Below, piece by piece: positions 28,316 to 37,079 of a stretch of 64,000 nucleotides of DNA. Position 1 is the stretch's first letter; each line of letters starts with the position of its first letter. The DNA lies in the NCBI RefSeq assembly GCF_019145355.1, contig NZ_JAHSTY010000001.1:248001-312000 (forward strand). The letters are read 5' to 3'. The notes beneath the pieces were generated by a model, which saw only the letters and a list, made by a program, of their open reading frames with translations, made no database searches and was not told where the DNA came from. The DNA comes from Pseudomonas azadiae. Its GTDB lineage: Bacteria; Pseudomonadota; Gammaproteobacteria; Pseudomonadales; Pseudomonadaceae. The position numbers and the translations under genes were made by a program.

Positions 28316-29452
28316 TCAAAGCGCCCGCGCAATGATCTCCTTCATGATCTCATTGGTCCCCGCATAAATGCGCTGCACCCGCGCATCCGCCCAGGCCCGG
28401 GCAATCGGGTATTCCCACATGAAGCCGTAACCGCCGTGCAACTGCACGCACTCATCGAGCACCTTGCATTGCAGGTCGGTGGCCCAGTACTTGGCCATCG
28501 CCGCCGTGGGCACGTCCAGCTTGCCTTCCAGATGCAACGCCATGCACGTGTCGACAAATACACGGCCGATCTGGATCTCGGTGGCCATCTCCGCCAACTT
28601 GAAGCGCGTGTTCTGGAAGTCGGCAATCGCCTTGCCGAACGCCTTGCGCTCACGGGTGTATTCCAAGGTCCATTGCAGCGCCGCCTCGGCGGATGACAAG
28701 GCGCCAATCGCCACCGTCAAACGCTCCTGAGGCAACTCCTGCATCAGATACGCGAAGCCCATGCCCGCCTGGCCCAACAGATTTTCCCTGGGCACACGCA
28801 CGTCCTGGAAGAACAGCTCCGACGTGTCCTGGGCCTTCATGCCTACCTTTTCCAGGCGCTTGCCCTTGGCGAAGCCGGGCGTGTCGGCTTCCACCAGGAA
28901 CAGGCTGGTGCCCTTCGCGCCCGCCTTGGGATCGGTCTTGGCGACCACGATTACCAGGTCGGCCAGGTAGCCATTGGTGATAAACGTCTTGGAGCCGTTG
29001 ATCACGTACTCGTCGCCGTCCGGCACGGCAGTCGTCTTGACCCCTTGCAGGTCGGAACCGGCCCCCGGCTCCGTCATGGCAATGGCCGTGACCATCTCGC
29101 CGGAGATCAACCTGGGCAGGTAGCGATGCTTCAGCGCCTCGCTGCCGTAATGCAGGATGTAGGGCGCGACAATGTCCGAGTGCAAGGAAAACCCGATGCC
29201 GGTCAGGCCCAGCCGGCTGATCTCTTCGATCACCACCGCGCTGTACAGGAAGTCCGCGCCCAGCCCGCCGTATTCTTCCGGCAGGTGGGAACACAGCATC
29301 CCCGCCTCCCCCGCCTTGCTCCACAAGCTGCGGTCGATATGGCCTTGTTTCTCCCATTGAGCATGGAACGGCGCGGCGTCTTTTTCGAGAAAGGTGCGCA
29401 CGCTTTCGCGGAAGAGTTCGTGTTCCGGGCTGAACAAGGTTCTGGCAATCAT
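28316..29452 (-). CDS. Acyl-CoA dehydrogenase
   Basis: This FAD enzyme introduces the 2,3 double bond into an acyl-CoA and passes electrons to ETF. The 378-residue product has all three domains. Landmarks are AMTEPGAGSDLQG and the following TFITNG, GERKAFGKAI-like sequence (TRERKAFGKAIADFQNTR), QLHGGYGFMWEYPIAR and the catalytic glutamate in YAGTNEIMKE near the C-terminus, the position used by short/medium-chain enzymes. It is divergent from an AraC-type regulator (145-bp gap), which probably controls it. The acyl substrate cannot be inferred. Confidence 0.93.
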   Translation of the reverse strand: MIARTLFSPEHELFRESVRTFLEKDAAPFHAQWEKQGHIDRSLWSKAGEAGMLCSHLPEEYGGLGADFLYSAVVIEEISRLGLTGIGFSLHSDIVAPYILHYGSEALKHRYLPRLISGEMVTAIAMTEPGAGSDLQGVKTTAVPDGDEYVINGSKTFITNGYLADLVIVVAKTDPKAGAKGTSLFLVEADTPGFAKGKRLEKVGMKAQDTSELFFQDVRVPRENLLGQAGMGFAYLMQELPQERLTVAIGALSSAEAALQWTLEYTRERKAFGKAIADFQNTRFKLAEMATEIQIGRVFVDTCMALHLEGKLDVPTAAMAKYWATDLQCKVLDECVQLHGGYGFMWEYPIARAWADARVQRIYAGTNEIMKEIIARAL

Positions 29453-29597
29453 GGGTCACCTGCAGGGATTGTCGGACAAAAACCAGCCCACAGAGACTAT
29501 GCCCACAAGGCATCACAGGACACTGGACACATGCGACAAAAAATAAGACGATCCAGCCGTCTGGTGACCACTTTCCCCTATAAGAATAAATGAAATC

Positions 29598-30593
29598 ATG
29601 TCTAACCAAATCTCCACGCCCCTGCGGCGCGTCAGCATTTTGGCCATTGATCGGGTATTCGCTTCGACCCTCATGCAAGCCAAGGATTTCTTCCACCTCG
29701 CCAGCCTGCGTTACGGCAAGCAACAAGGCCTTGGCCTGACCCCTGCGTTTGAAACGCGCCTGGTCAGCCCCGACGGAAAGTCGGTGCGCAGTTTCAGCGA
29801 TGTGATCATGCCGGTGGACGGCGGCCTGGAAGACGCCGACATCATCGTGTTGCCGGCGTTCTGGGATGACTTCGATGCCTTGTGCACACACTACCCGCAA
29901 GTGCTGCCGTGGCTGCGTGAACAGCATGCACGCGGTGCCGTGCTCTGCGGCGAAGCCACCGGGGTGTTCTGGCTGGCCGAAGCCGGCCTGCTCGACGGCA
30001 AGGAGGCGACCACCTATTGGCGCTTCTTCAACGCCTTCAGCGAGCGCTTCCCCAAGGTGCAGCTCAATCAGGACAAACACCTCACCGACGCCGACAACCT
30101 GTATTGCGCCGGCGGCACCACTTCGGCGTGCGACCTCTATATCTACTTGATCGAGCGCTTCTGCGGCGCCAACATTGCACAGGCCGTGGCCCGTGACATT
30201 CTCTACGAAGTGCAGCGCAGCTATTCGCCTGGACGCATTGGTTTTGGCGGGCAGAAGCTGCACCAGGACGTGATCATCCTGCAGATCCAGCATTGGCTTG
30301 AAGAGCATTTCGCCGACAAATTCCGCTTCGAAGATGTCGCCCGGGAACACGGCATGAGCATCCGCAACTTCATGCGCCGCTTTCAGACCGCCACCGGCGA
30401 CAAACCGCTGCATTACTTGCAACGACTGCGCATCGAGACGGCCAAGGGCTTGCTCTCGGGCAGCCGCAAGAGCATCAAGACCATCAGTTACGAGGTGGGT
30501 TACGACGATGCGAGCTTTTTTGCGCGGCTGTTCAGGCAGCACACGGAGTTGTCGCCGAACCAGTATCGGCAGCAGTTTCAGCAAGCCGCATAA
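29598..30593 (+). CDS. GlxA/AraC-family transcriptional regulator
   Basis: The 331-residue protein has an N-terminal DJ-1/PfpI-like domain (RVSILAIDRVFASTLMQAKD, with a cysteine in GAVLCGEATGVFWLAEAG). A C-terminal pair of AraC helix-turn-helix motifs follows (FEDVAREHGMSIRNFMRRF and IKTISYEVGYDDASFFARLF). This GlxA-type architecture is common among pseudomonad regulators of amine or acyl catabolism. It is divergent from the acyl-CoA dehydrogenase gene, and the shared 145-bp gap should contain its site. No strong Shine-Dalgarno is visible. The ligand is unknown. Confidence 0.9.
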   Translation: MSNQISTPLRRVSILAIDRVFASTLMQAKDFFHLASLRYGKQQGLGLTPAFETRLVSPDGKSVRSFSDVIMPVDGGLEDADIIVLPAFWDDFDALCTHYPQVLPWLREQHARGAVLCGEATGVFWLAEAGLLDGKEATTYWRFFNAFSERFPKVQLNQDKHLTDADNLYCAGGTTSACDLYIYLIERFCGANIAQAVARDILYEVQRSYSPGRIGFGGQKLHQDVIILQIQHWLEEHFADKFRFEDVAREHGMSIRNFMRRFQTATGDKPLHYLQRLRIETAKGLLSGSRKSIKTISYEVGYDDASFFARLFRQHTELSPNQYRQQFQQAA

Positions 30594-30615
30594 ACTTCAG
30601 GCAAACACAAAGCAC

Positions 30616-30706
30616 TGTGGGAGCTGGCTTGCCTGCGATGGCGGAGTATCAGCAAGCAAATAAATTGACTGATACACCGCCATCGCGGGCAAGCCCGGCT
30701 CCCACA
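30616..30706. repeat. REP pair
   Basis: Arms 30616-30639 and about 30682-30706 with three mismatches, the right arm of the GCGGGCAAGCCCGG subtype. It lies between convergent genes. Confidence 0.85.
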
Positions 30707-30733
30707 GTGGACCTCCAGGGTGCTGGAGTTTGT

Positions 30734-31828
30734 TTAAGGCTTGTGCCCGCGCGACAGAAACTCGTGGGATTGCATCTCGAGCAAGCGGCTCAACGTGCGC
30801 TGGAACTCGAAGTTCAAGCGACCGCCCGTGTAGAGGTCCTTGAGCTCGACTTCGGCCGAGATGATCAGCTTGACGTTGCGGTCGTAGAACTCGTCGACCA
30901 TGTTGATAAAGCGCCGCGCGATGTCGTCGGTGGTGACGCTCATCTGCTCCACGCCGCTGAGGATCACCGCGTGGAAGATCTTGCCCAGTTCGATGTAGTC
31001 GTTCTGGCTACGCGGGCCGTCGCACAGTTGGCGGAACTCGAACCAGGCCACGTCATCGCAGGTGCGCAGCGCGATGATTTCGCGGTTCTCGATCATCAAC
31101 TTGTCGTTTTCCACCGCCTGGGTGCATTCCGGCGTGAGCGCGCGGAAGCTTTTTTTCAGGCTTTCGTGGGCCGCCTCGTTCAGCGGGAAGTGGAACAGCT
31201 CCGCTTGCTCCAGGTGACGCAGGCGGTAGTCGACGCCGCTGTCGACGTTGACGATCTCGGTGTTCTGCTTGATCAGCGCAATCGCCGGCAGGAAGCGCGC
31301 GCGTTGCAGGCCGTCCTTGTACAGGCCGTCGGGCACGATGTTCGAGGTGGCGACCAGGGTCACGCCGTTCTTGAACAGCTCTTCCATCAGGGTGCCAAGG
31401 ATCATGGCATCGGTGATGTCGGAGACGAAGAACTCATCAAAGCAGATCACCCGCGCTTCTTCGGAGAAACGCTTGGCGATAATGGTCAGCGGGTTTTTCT
31501 CGCCCGGCAGGGTCTTCATCTCTTCGTGCACGCGCTTCATGAAGCGGTGGAAGTGGGTGCGCACCTTTTCCTTGAACGGCAGCGCTTCGAAGAAGGTGTC
31601 GACCAGGTAAGTCTTGCCACGGCCGACGCCGCCCCAGAAGTACAGGCCCTTGACCGGCGTGAGGTCTTTCTTGCCAAACAGCTTGCTGAACATCCCCGGC
31701 TTGCTTTGCGAGGCCGCGACCAGGTCGTCGTACAGGCGCTGCAAATGACGCACCGCGTTTTCCTGGGCAGCGTCATGGAAGAATTCAGGGCGTTTCAGAT
31801 CAGCTTGATATCGTTCTAGGGGCGTCAT
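30734..31828 (-). CDS. zapE: Cell division ATPase ZapE (AFG1 family)
   Basis: ZapE is an AAA-like ATPase that binds FtsZ and affects Z-ring stability; it is related to mitochondrial AFG1. The 364-residue product begins MTPLERYQADLKRPEF. It has Walker A (GGVGRGKTYLVDTF), Walker B (VICFDEFFVSDI) and the later sensor region LVATSNIVPDGLYKDG. The start at 31828 matches the family N-terminus. It lies downstream of trpS but is separated from it by a terminator. Confidence 0.94.
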   Translation of the reverse strand: MTPLERYQADLKRPEFFHDAAQENAVRHLQRLYDDLVAASQSKPGMFSKLFGKKDLTPVKGLYFWGGVGRGKTYLVDTFFEALPFKEKVRTHFHRFMKRVHEEMKTLPGEKNPLTIIAKRFSEEARVICFDEFFVSDITDAMILGTLMEELFKNGVTLVATSNIVPDGLYKDGLQRARFLPAIALIKQNTEIVNVDSGVDYRLRHLEQAELFHFPLNEAAHESLKKSFRALTPECTQAVENDKLMIENREIIALRTCDDVAWFEFRQLCDGPRSQNDYIELGKIFHAVILSGVEQMSVTTDDIARRFINMVDEFYDRNVKLIISAEVELKDLYTGGRLNFEFQRTLSRLLEMQSHEFLSRGHKP

Positions 31829-31847
31829 AATTTCGTTAGCAAGGCAA

Positions 31848-31879
31848 CAAAAACGGGCCGTCACTGTAACGACGGCCCC
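31848..31879 (-). terminator. Rho-independent terminator after trpS
   Basis: On the minus strand GGGCCGTC and GACGGCCC form a stem around an 8-nt loop, followed by GTTTTTG. It lies about 30 nt after the trpS stop and just before zapE. Confidence 0.8.
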
Positions 31880-31907
31880 GGATAATGGCAATCAACCCTT
31901 GGTCGGG

Positions 31908-33260
31908 TTAATCCTCGGAAGGGGCCAACGCGATACGCAAGGCGGCGATGGCGGCATCGCGCGAGGCGCTGTCGGCGAACTCGGCGCTGTCGGCCACCGC
32001 GGCGTCGTCCAGCCATACACTGAAGCTCCGGGCTTGGGTGCGTATGTCCAAATGACCGCTTTGCAATTGCTTGGTCACCGCGCCCGCCGCTTTGCCGTCG
32101 GCGAAGTTGCGCGAAAGCAGCAGTTGCTCGCCGTCAGCAGCCAACAGGCGGAAGCGGAAGCTGCCGTCGTCTTCACGAAAGCTCACGAAGCGCGCAGCTT
32201 TCGCCACCTTCTTTTTCGCGACAACCGGCGCCGCAGTCTCGTTGACGAACGAACGCAGGCCCACGGCTTCACGCAGCTCGGCCAGGAACGGTGCCGCAAC
32301 CGCACGGGCTTTTTTCGCGCCGACCAGCAGCAGGTCTTCCATGTCCGATGGGCGCGACATCAGTTGGTGATAACGCTCGCGGGCTTCGCCCAACTGGCCA
32401 TCAAGCAGCTGGAACAGACGATTCTTCGCCTCGCCCCAGCCCAAGCCTTGCAGCAGTTCGCCACGGAATTCTTCTTCCTGCGCCTTGCTGGCAAACGCTT
32501 GGTACAGGGTGAACAGGTGCGAGTTGTCCGGGTCCTTGGCTTCGCCAGGCGCGCGCGAGTCGGTGACGATCCGCGAGATCGCCTCTTTCATGTCCTTGGC
32601 GCTGGTGAACAACGGGATGGTGTTGTCGTAGCTCTTGGACATCTTGCGGCCATCCAGGCCCGGCAAAGTGGCGACGCTTTCTTCGATCAACGCCTCGGGC
32701 ATGGTGAAGAATTCTTTACCGTTGCCGAACAGGTGGTTGAAGCGCTGGCCGATGTCACGGGCCATCTCCACGTGCTGGATCTGGTCGCGGCCGACCGGCA
32801 CCTTGTGCGCGTTGAACATCAGGATGTCCGCCGCCATCAGCACCGGGTAGCTGTACAGGCCCATGGTGATGCCCGCATCCGGGTCTTCGCCGGTCTCGAC
32901 GTTCTTGTCCACCGAGGCCTTGTAGGCGTGGGCGCGGTTAAGCAAGCCCTTGGCGGCCACACAGGTCAGCAGCCAGGTCAGCTCGGGGATCTCGGGGATG
33001 TCCGACTGGCGATAGAACGTCACCCGGTTCACATCCAGGCCACCGGCCAGCCAGGTCGCGGCGATTTCCATGCGCGAGCGCTGGATGCGCTGCGGGTCAT
33101 CGCATTTGATCAGGGCGTGGTAGTCGGCCAGGAAGTAGAAAGAGTCGGCATTGGCGTCTTCGCTTGCGAGGATCGCCGGGCGGATCGCACCGGCGTAGTT
33201 GCCCAGGTGCGGCGTGCCGGTGGTGGTGATGCCGGTGAGGATGCGGGTACGAGTCGTCAT
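31908..33260 (-). CDS. trpS: Tryptophan-tRNA ligase with C-terminal extension
   Basis: TrpS charges tRNA(Trp). The class I signature motifs are present: GTPHLGNY (HIGH-type) near residue 15 and GRKMSKSYDN (KMSKS). The catalytic core ends near residue 335. The 450-residue product is about 115 longer than E. coli TrpS. The extra C-terminal part (RFVSFREDDGSFRFRLLAAD, then LLLSRNFADGKAAGAVTKQL) resembles a YegP/DUF1508-type small domain. This extended form is, as far as I recall, normal in pseudomonads, but its role is not known to me. It is followed by a terminator and preceded by a hydrolase gene 24 bp away. Confidence 0.96.
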   Translation of the reverse strand: MTTRTRILTGITTTGTPHLGNYAGAIRPAILASEDANADSFYFLADYHALIKCDDPQRIQRSRMEIAATWLAGGLDVNRVTFYRQSDIPEIPELTWLLTCVAAKGLLNRAHAYKASVDKNVETGEDPDAGITMGLYSYPVLMAADILMFNAHKVPVGRDQIQHVEMARDIGQRFNHLFGNGKEFFTMPEALIEESVATLPGLDGRKMSKSYDNTIPLFTSAKDMKEAISRIVTDSRAPGEAKDPDNSHLFTLYQAFASKAQEEEFRGELLQGLGWGEAKNRLFQLLDGQLGEARERYHQLMSRPSDMEDLLLVGAKKARAVAAPFLAELREAVGLRSFVNETAAPVVAKKKVAKAARFVSFREDDGSFRFRLLAADGEQLLLSRNFADGKAAGAVTKQLQSGHLDIRTQARSFSVWLDDAAVADSAEFADSASRDAAIAALRIALAPSED

Positions 33261-33284
33261 GGGTAATCGCTTATCAGACTGCTA

Positions 33285-33914
33285 TCAATTCGAGAGGCGC
33301 GGCAGGACCAGATCCTTGAGATCGGTGAGCTTGCCATGGAAAAAGTGCCCGCATTCTGCCACTTTCAGCAGCTCATGGGGGCGATTCAAGGCCGCGGACC
33401 ACTCGTAGACCCGCTGCGGGTCGACCACTTCGTCGGTTTCCGGCTGGATCACGATCAATGGACAGCCCTGAGGAAGCGCGTCGGTATCGCGCAAGCGCAT
33501 CACCGCAGGGGCCACCATGAACAGAGTCGAGAGTTTTTCGCCCTTGGCTTCCAGGCGGCCACCGAGGCTGGCGGCCACGTAACCGCCAAAGGAAAAGCCG
33601 AGCAAGGTGATCGGCAGGTCGGGGTGTTTTGCCCGCAGCCAGGCGGCGGCGGCTTCGGCATCGTCGACTTCACCGGTGGCCATGTCATGGGAACCGGCAC
33701 TCGCGCCGACGCCACGGTAATTGAAACGCAAAGTAATCAATCCGGCATCGCGGGCGGTGCGTTGCAGGGTCGAGACAACTTTATTGAGCATGGTCCCACC
33801 CTGCACCGGGTTAGGGTGACAGATCAGCGCCAGGCCACGTGGCTCGGGGTGATCCAGGTACAGGGCTTCCAGTTGGCCCACCGGGCCATCGATCAAAACA
33901 GGGGCTTCACGCAT
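33285..33914 (-). CDS. Alpha/beta-fold hydrolase
   Basis: The 209-residue hydrolase shows CHPNPVQGGTMLNKVV, an RFNYRGVGASAG loop and the nucleophile elbow LLGFSFGGYVA (GxSxG type). The acidic residue lies in VIQPETDEVVDP and the histidine in ECGHFFHGKL, so the triad is complete. Relatives are annotated as dienelactone-hydrolase-like or serine aminopeptidase S33 proteins; the true substrate is unknown. Start 33914 is chosen over the ATG at 33977 because the family begins at the LIDGPVGQLEALY strand. It is upstream of trpS on the same strand and divergent from zapG. Confidence 0.85.
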   Translation of the reverse strand: MREAPVLIDGPVGQLEALYLDHPEPRGLALICHPNPVQGGTMLNKVVSTLQRTARDAGLITLRFNYRGVGASAGSHDMATGEVDDAEAAAAWLRAKHPDLPITLLGFSFGGYVAASLGGRLEAKGEKLSTLFMVAPAVMRLRDTDALPQGCPLIVIQPETDEVVDPQRVYEWSAALNRPHELLKVAECGHFFHGKLTDLKDLVLPRLSN

Positions 33915-34061
33915 GAGCAAGAGATGAACTCCGTGACCTCTCAAAGGGTCGACTCGTCTAGCTAAAAGTCTGTGCATGGCATCATTGCGAGGTTAATCGC
34001 GGTATACAGCGCAGGTCCGAGCCGTTAACGTAAAGCAAAGCCGTTTATAGAGGAAGGACTC

Positions 34062-34499
34062 GTGGAACACTCGCTCTTAGTTTGGTTGTTGCCGACTCTT
34101 GCCCTGGTTGCCGGTGTCGCCATTGGATTCCTGGTTGCTCGCCTGCTGCCGAATGCCGCGCCTAACCGCACGCAGCGTCAGCTGGATGACATTCAGGAAC
34201 GTTTTGACAGTTATCAGAACGAGGTTGTTACCCACTTCAACAGCACCGCGACCCTGGTCAAGAAGCTCACCCAGAGCTACCAGGAAGTACAGGATCACCT
34301 CGCCGATGGCGCCAACCGCCTGGCCCTCGACGACATCACCCGCCAGCGTCTGCTGGCCGCGCTGCATTCCGATGCACCGCAAGCGCCACGGGAACGCCTG
34401 ACCCCACCCCGGGAAAACCAGGAGCCTCCACGGGACTACGCGCCAAAAACGCCGGACGCCCCTGGCATGCTGGATGAGCATTACGGTTTGAAGAAGTAA
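34062..34499 (+). CDS. zapG: YhcB/ZapG-like DUF1043 membrane protein
   Basis: The 145-residue inner-membrane protein has one N-terminal helix (LLVWLLPTLALVAGVAIGFLVARLL), a conserved coiled-coil (QRQLDDIQERFDSYQNEVVT, LVKKLTQSYQEVQDHLA) and a disordered Pro-rich tail. This is the DUF1043 pattern of E. coli YhcB (ZapG), linked to division and envelope synthesis. The start is GTG at 34062, with AGGAAGG upstream. A strong terminator follows. Confidence 0.9.
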   Translation: MEHSLLVWLLPTLALVAGVAIGFLVARLLPNAAPNRTQRQLDDIQERFDSYQNEVVTHFNSTATLVKKLTQSYQEVQDHLADGANRLALDDITRQRLLAALHSDAPQAPRERLTPPRENQEPPRDYAPKTPDAPGMLDEHYGLKK

Positions 34500-34516
34500 G
34501 GCGCTTCAAGCGACAC

Positions 34517-34555
34517 AAAAAAGCCCGGCTGATCGATGATCAGCCGGGCTTTTTA
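34517..34555 (+). terminator. Rho-independent terminator after zapG
   Basis: A long hairpin AAAAAAGCCCGGCTGATC / GATCAGCCGGGCTTTTT lies 18 nt after the stop codon. It can work in both directions. Confidence 0.93.
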
Positions 34556-34588
34556 TTGGGCAGGTATTTAAGAACACCTTAGATCCAG

Positions 34589-34678
34589 TGTGGGAGCTGG
34601 CTTGCCTGCGATAGCGGTGTGTCATTTGATGCACCTGCTACTGACACACCGCCATCGCGGGCAAGCCCGGCTCCCACA
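34589..34678. repeat. REP pair
   Basis: Arms 34589-34612 and about 34654-34678, right arm of the GCGGGCAAGCCCGG subtype. It lies between convergent genes. Confidence 0.85.
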
Positions 34679-34695
34679 TTGAACCGCGCATCACT

Positions 34696-36420
34696 TCAAG
34701 CCATTTGTTGCTCCTGTAACCACCCGCCTTCGATCCGCACATGCCGCCCATGAAAACGCTTGAGGCTGCTGCGATGCCCGACGCTGACAATGCTCAGCCC
34801 CGGCAACTCATCGATCAGCGCCTGGTACAGCGTCGCTTCATCCTCTTCATCCATCGCCGAGGTCGCTTCGTCCATGTACAGCCACTGCGGCGCGAAAAGC
34901 AAGGCGCGGGCGAAGGCCAGGCGTTGCTGTTCGCCCGGGGAGAGCATGCGCTGCCAGTGATTGGCTTCATCCAGCCGTCCGGCCAGATGCGGCAAACGGC
35001 AGGTTTGCAGGACCTGTGCATAACGTTCTGCCGGATAGACGCTGTCGTCCTGTGGATAACTCAATACCGCCTTCAGCGTGCCAATCGGCAAGTACGGTTT
35101 TTGCGGCAGGAACAGATAGCGCGCCGCTGGCAAGCGGATGCTGCCGTGCCCCGCGGGCCATAAATGGCCCATCGCGCGCAATAACGTGCTTTTACCGCTG
35201 CCGGAACGCCCACTGAGCATCAGGCGCTCGCCCGGCTCCACACACATGTTGGCGTCCGTCAGCAAATGGCGGCCATCGGCCAGGTTCAAGCCCAGCCCCT
35301 GCACCACGAGGCGATCGCCCTGCGCGTGCACATCGATAGTCGCCGCACGTTGCTCGTTGTCGCTCATGGCCTGCTGGAAGCTGAGCAGGCGGTCACTGGT
35401 TGCGCGCCAGGCGGCCAGGTCGGTGTAGGCGCTGATGAACCAACTGAAGTTGCCCTGCACATTGCCGAACGCCGAGTTGATTTGCATCAGCTCGCCCAAT
35501 TCGATCTTGCCGGCGAAATAGCGCGGCGCCGCCACGATAAAGGCGAAGACAATCGCAATCTGTTCGTAGCCGGCGGTGAAGAACGTCAGGCGCTTGGACA
35601 CCTTCATGATGTCCCAATAGTTATGCCAGACCTTGCCGAACCGCGCGCTCAAACGCTGCTTTTCGTTCGGTTCGCCGTTGTACAGGGCGATGCTTTCGGC
35701 ATTCTCCCGCACCCGTACCATGGAGAAGCGCAGATCCGCTTCGAAACGTTGCTGCTGGTTGCTCAGGCCGATCAAGCGACGGCCGATCAAATGGGTCAAC
35801 CAGCTGCCGACACCGGCGTACAGCAGTGCGCACCAGAACATGTAGCCGGGGATGGTGATGCCGAATACGTCAATGCTGCCCGACACGCCCCACAGGATCA
35901 CGGAGAACGACACCAGGCTGACGACATTGCGCAACAGCCCGAGACCCAGGCCCAAGGTGTTTGAGGTGAAGCTGTTGAGGTCTTCGGAAATGCGCTGGTC
36001 CGGGTTATCGGTGTAACCGCCCTGCTCCAGCTGGTAGAAGTTCTTGTGGTCGAGCCAGCGCGCAAAATGCTTCTCGGTGAGCCAGGCGCGCCAGCGAATG
36101 GTCAGCATCTGCGTCAGGTACAGACGGTACACCGCGCCGAGAATGGCCACCGCCGCGATACCGCAGAAATAGCCGATCAATTGCCAGAAGGCCGCCGTGT
36201 CCTTCTTCTCCAGGGCGTTGTAGAAATCCTTGTACCAGTGGTTGATCCACACCGAAATCGCCACGCTGAACAGCGACAGGGCGATCACTGCACCGAGCAA
36301 CAACCAGGCCTTGCTCTTCTCTTCACTGCGCCAATACGGTGTGATCATCGCCCAGGTTCGGCGGAAAAACCGCCCGCGCACAGCATCATTGACCGCGGAG
36401 TACTCAGCGTTCTGATTCAT
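34696..36420 (-). CDS. SbmA/BacA (YddA)-type ABC transporter, permease-ATPase fusion
   Basis: The 574-residue protein joins a six-helix SbmA/BacA-like membrane domain (residues about 20-340) to an ABC ATPase. The membrane domain shows WINHWYKDFYNALEKKDTAAFW and the signature QRISEDLNSFTSN. The ATPase has Walker A SGRSGSGKSTLLRA, a diverged signature LSPGEQQRLAFARA and Walker B WLYMDEATSAMDEE. Relatives move peptides, B12 or bleomycin-like compounds, or, as with YddA, are of unknown function. It lies downstream of roxSR on the same strand with a 98-nt gap; no functional link is known to me. Confidence 0.88.
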   Translation of the reverse strand: MNQNAEYSAVNDAVRGRFFRRTWAMITPYWRSEEKSKAWLLLGAVIALSLFSVAISVWINHWYKDFYNALEKKDTAAFWQLIGYFCGIAAVAILGAVYRLYLTQMLTIRWRAWLTEKHFARWLDHKNFYQLEQGGYTDNPDQRISEDLNSFTSNTLGLGLGLLRNVVSLVSFSVILWGVSGSIDVFGITIPGYMFWCALLYAGVGSWLTHLIGRRLIGLSNQQQRFEADLRFSMVRVRENAESIALYNGEPNEKQRLSARFGKVWHNYWDIMKVSKRLTFFTAGYEQIAIVFAFIVAAPRYFAGKIELGELMQINSAFGNVQGNFSWFISAYTDLAAWRATSDRLLSFQQAMSDNEQRAATIDVHAQGDRLVVQGLGLNLADGRHLLTDANMCVEPGERLMLSGRSGSGKSTLLRAMGHLWPAGHGSIRLPAARYLFLPQKPYLPIGTLKAVLSYPQDDSVYPAERYAQVLQTCRLPHLAGRLDEANHWQRMLSPGEQQRLAFARALLFAPQWLYMDEATSAMDEEDEATLYQALIDELPGLSIVSVGHRSSLKRFHGRHVRIEGGWLQEQQMA

Positions 36421-36518
36421 CGTTCAGGCTCGGTAGGAAAACTTACAGGCGTTCGAACCGATCATAGGGGATCGGTTCATGGCTCCGTACGGCCTGAAGC
36501 AGACTGTTCAGCTTAGGT

Positions 36519-37079
36519 TCAGCGTCGTACCGGACGCTTTTGCAGTTTGCGCTGCAAGGTGCGGCGGTGCATGCCCAGGGCGCGGGCGGTGGCGGAGATA
36601 TTGCCTTCATGTTCGGTCAACACACGCTGGATGTGTTCCCATTGCAGGCGGTCCACCGACATCGGGTTTTCCGGCACCAGGGTGTCGAGGTCGGCGTGCT
36701 CGGAGAGCAACGCGGCCAGTACGTCGTCGGCATCCGCCGGCTTGCACAGGTAGTTGCAGGCGCCCCGCTTGATGGCTTCGACGGCGGTGGCAATGCTCGA
36801 GTAACCCGTGAGGATGACCACGCGCATTTCCGGGTCGAGTTCCAGCAGCTTGGGCAGCAGCACCAGGCCGGAGTCGCCGTCCATCTTCAGGTCGAGCGCG
36901 GCGTAGTCCGGCAGGTCGGCCTGGGCGATGGTCAGGCCTTCCTCGGCAGACCCTGCGGTGCTCACGCGAAAACCGCGACGGCTCATGGCGCGGGCCATCA
37001 CGCGGGTAAAGGTAGCGTCGTCATCTACCAGCAACAGGTGCGGCAGTTCTTCGCCTTCGACTTGGATCTCGTCACTCAT
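36519..37079 (-). CDS. roxR: Response regulator RoxR (RegA/PrrA type)
   Basis: RoxR is the DNA-binding partner of RoxS, a redox-responsive pair that in pseudomonads controls terminal oxidases and cyanide resistance. The 186-residue protein has a receiver domain with acidic pocket Asp20-Asp21, phospho-acceptor Asp63 in ALDLKMDGDS and lysine in NYLCKPAD. A proline-containing linker follows. The C-terminal Fis-type helix-turn-helix (HEGNISATARALGMHRRTLQ) is nearly invariant in this family. Its start at 37079 overlaps the roxS stop by 8 bp, so translation is coupled. Confidence 0.94.
   Translation of the reverse strand: MSDEIQVEGEELPHLLLVDDDATFTRVMARAMSRRGFRVSTAGSAEEGLTIAQADLPDYAALDLKMDGDSGLVLLPKLLELDPEMRVVILTGYSSIATAVEAIKRGACNYLCKPADADDVLAALLSEHADLDTLVPENPMSVDRLQWEHIQRVLTEHEGNISATARALGMHRRTLQRKLQKRPVRR

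Noticed and set aside
28650..30584. A 644-codon minus-strand frame joining the AraC gene region to the acyl-CoA dehydrogenase region
   Set aside because: Its last part runs over the dehydrogenase in the wrong frame and its first part is antisense to the AraC gene. It is not a fusion protein.
34696..36420. A functional unit of the SbmA/YddA-type transporter with roxSR
   Set aside because: Same strand and only 98 nt apart, but there is no overlap or shared motif, and I know of no evidence linking them.
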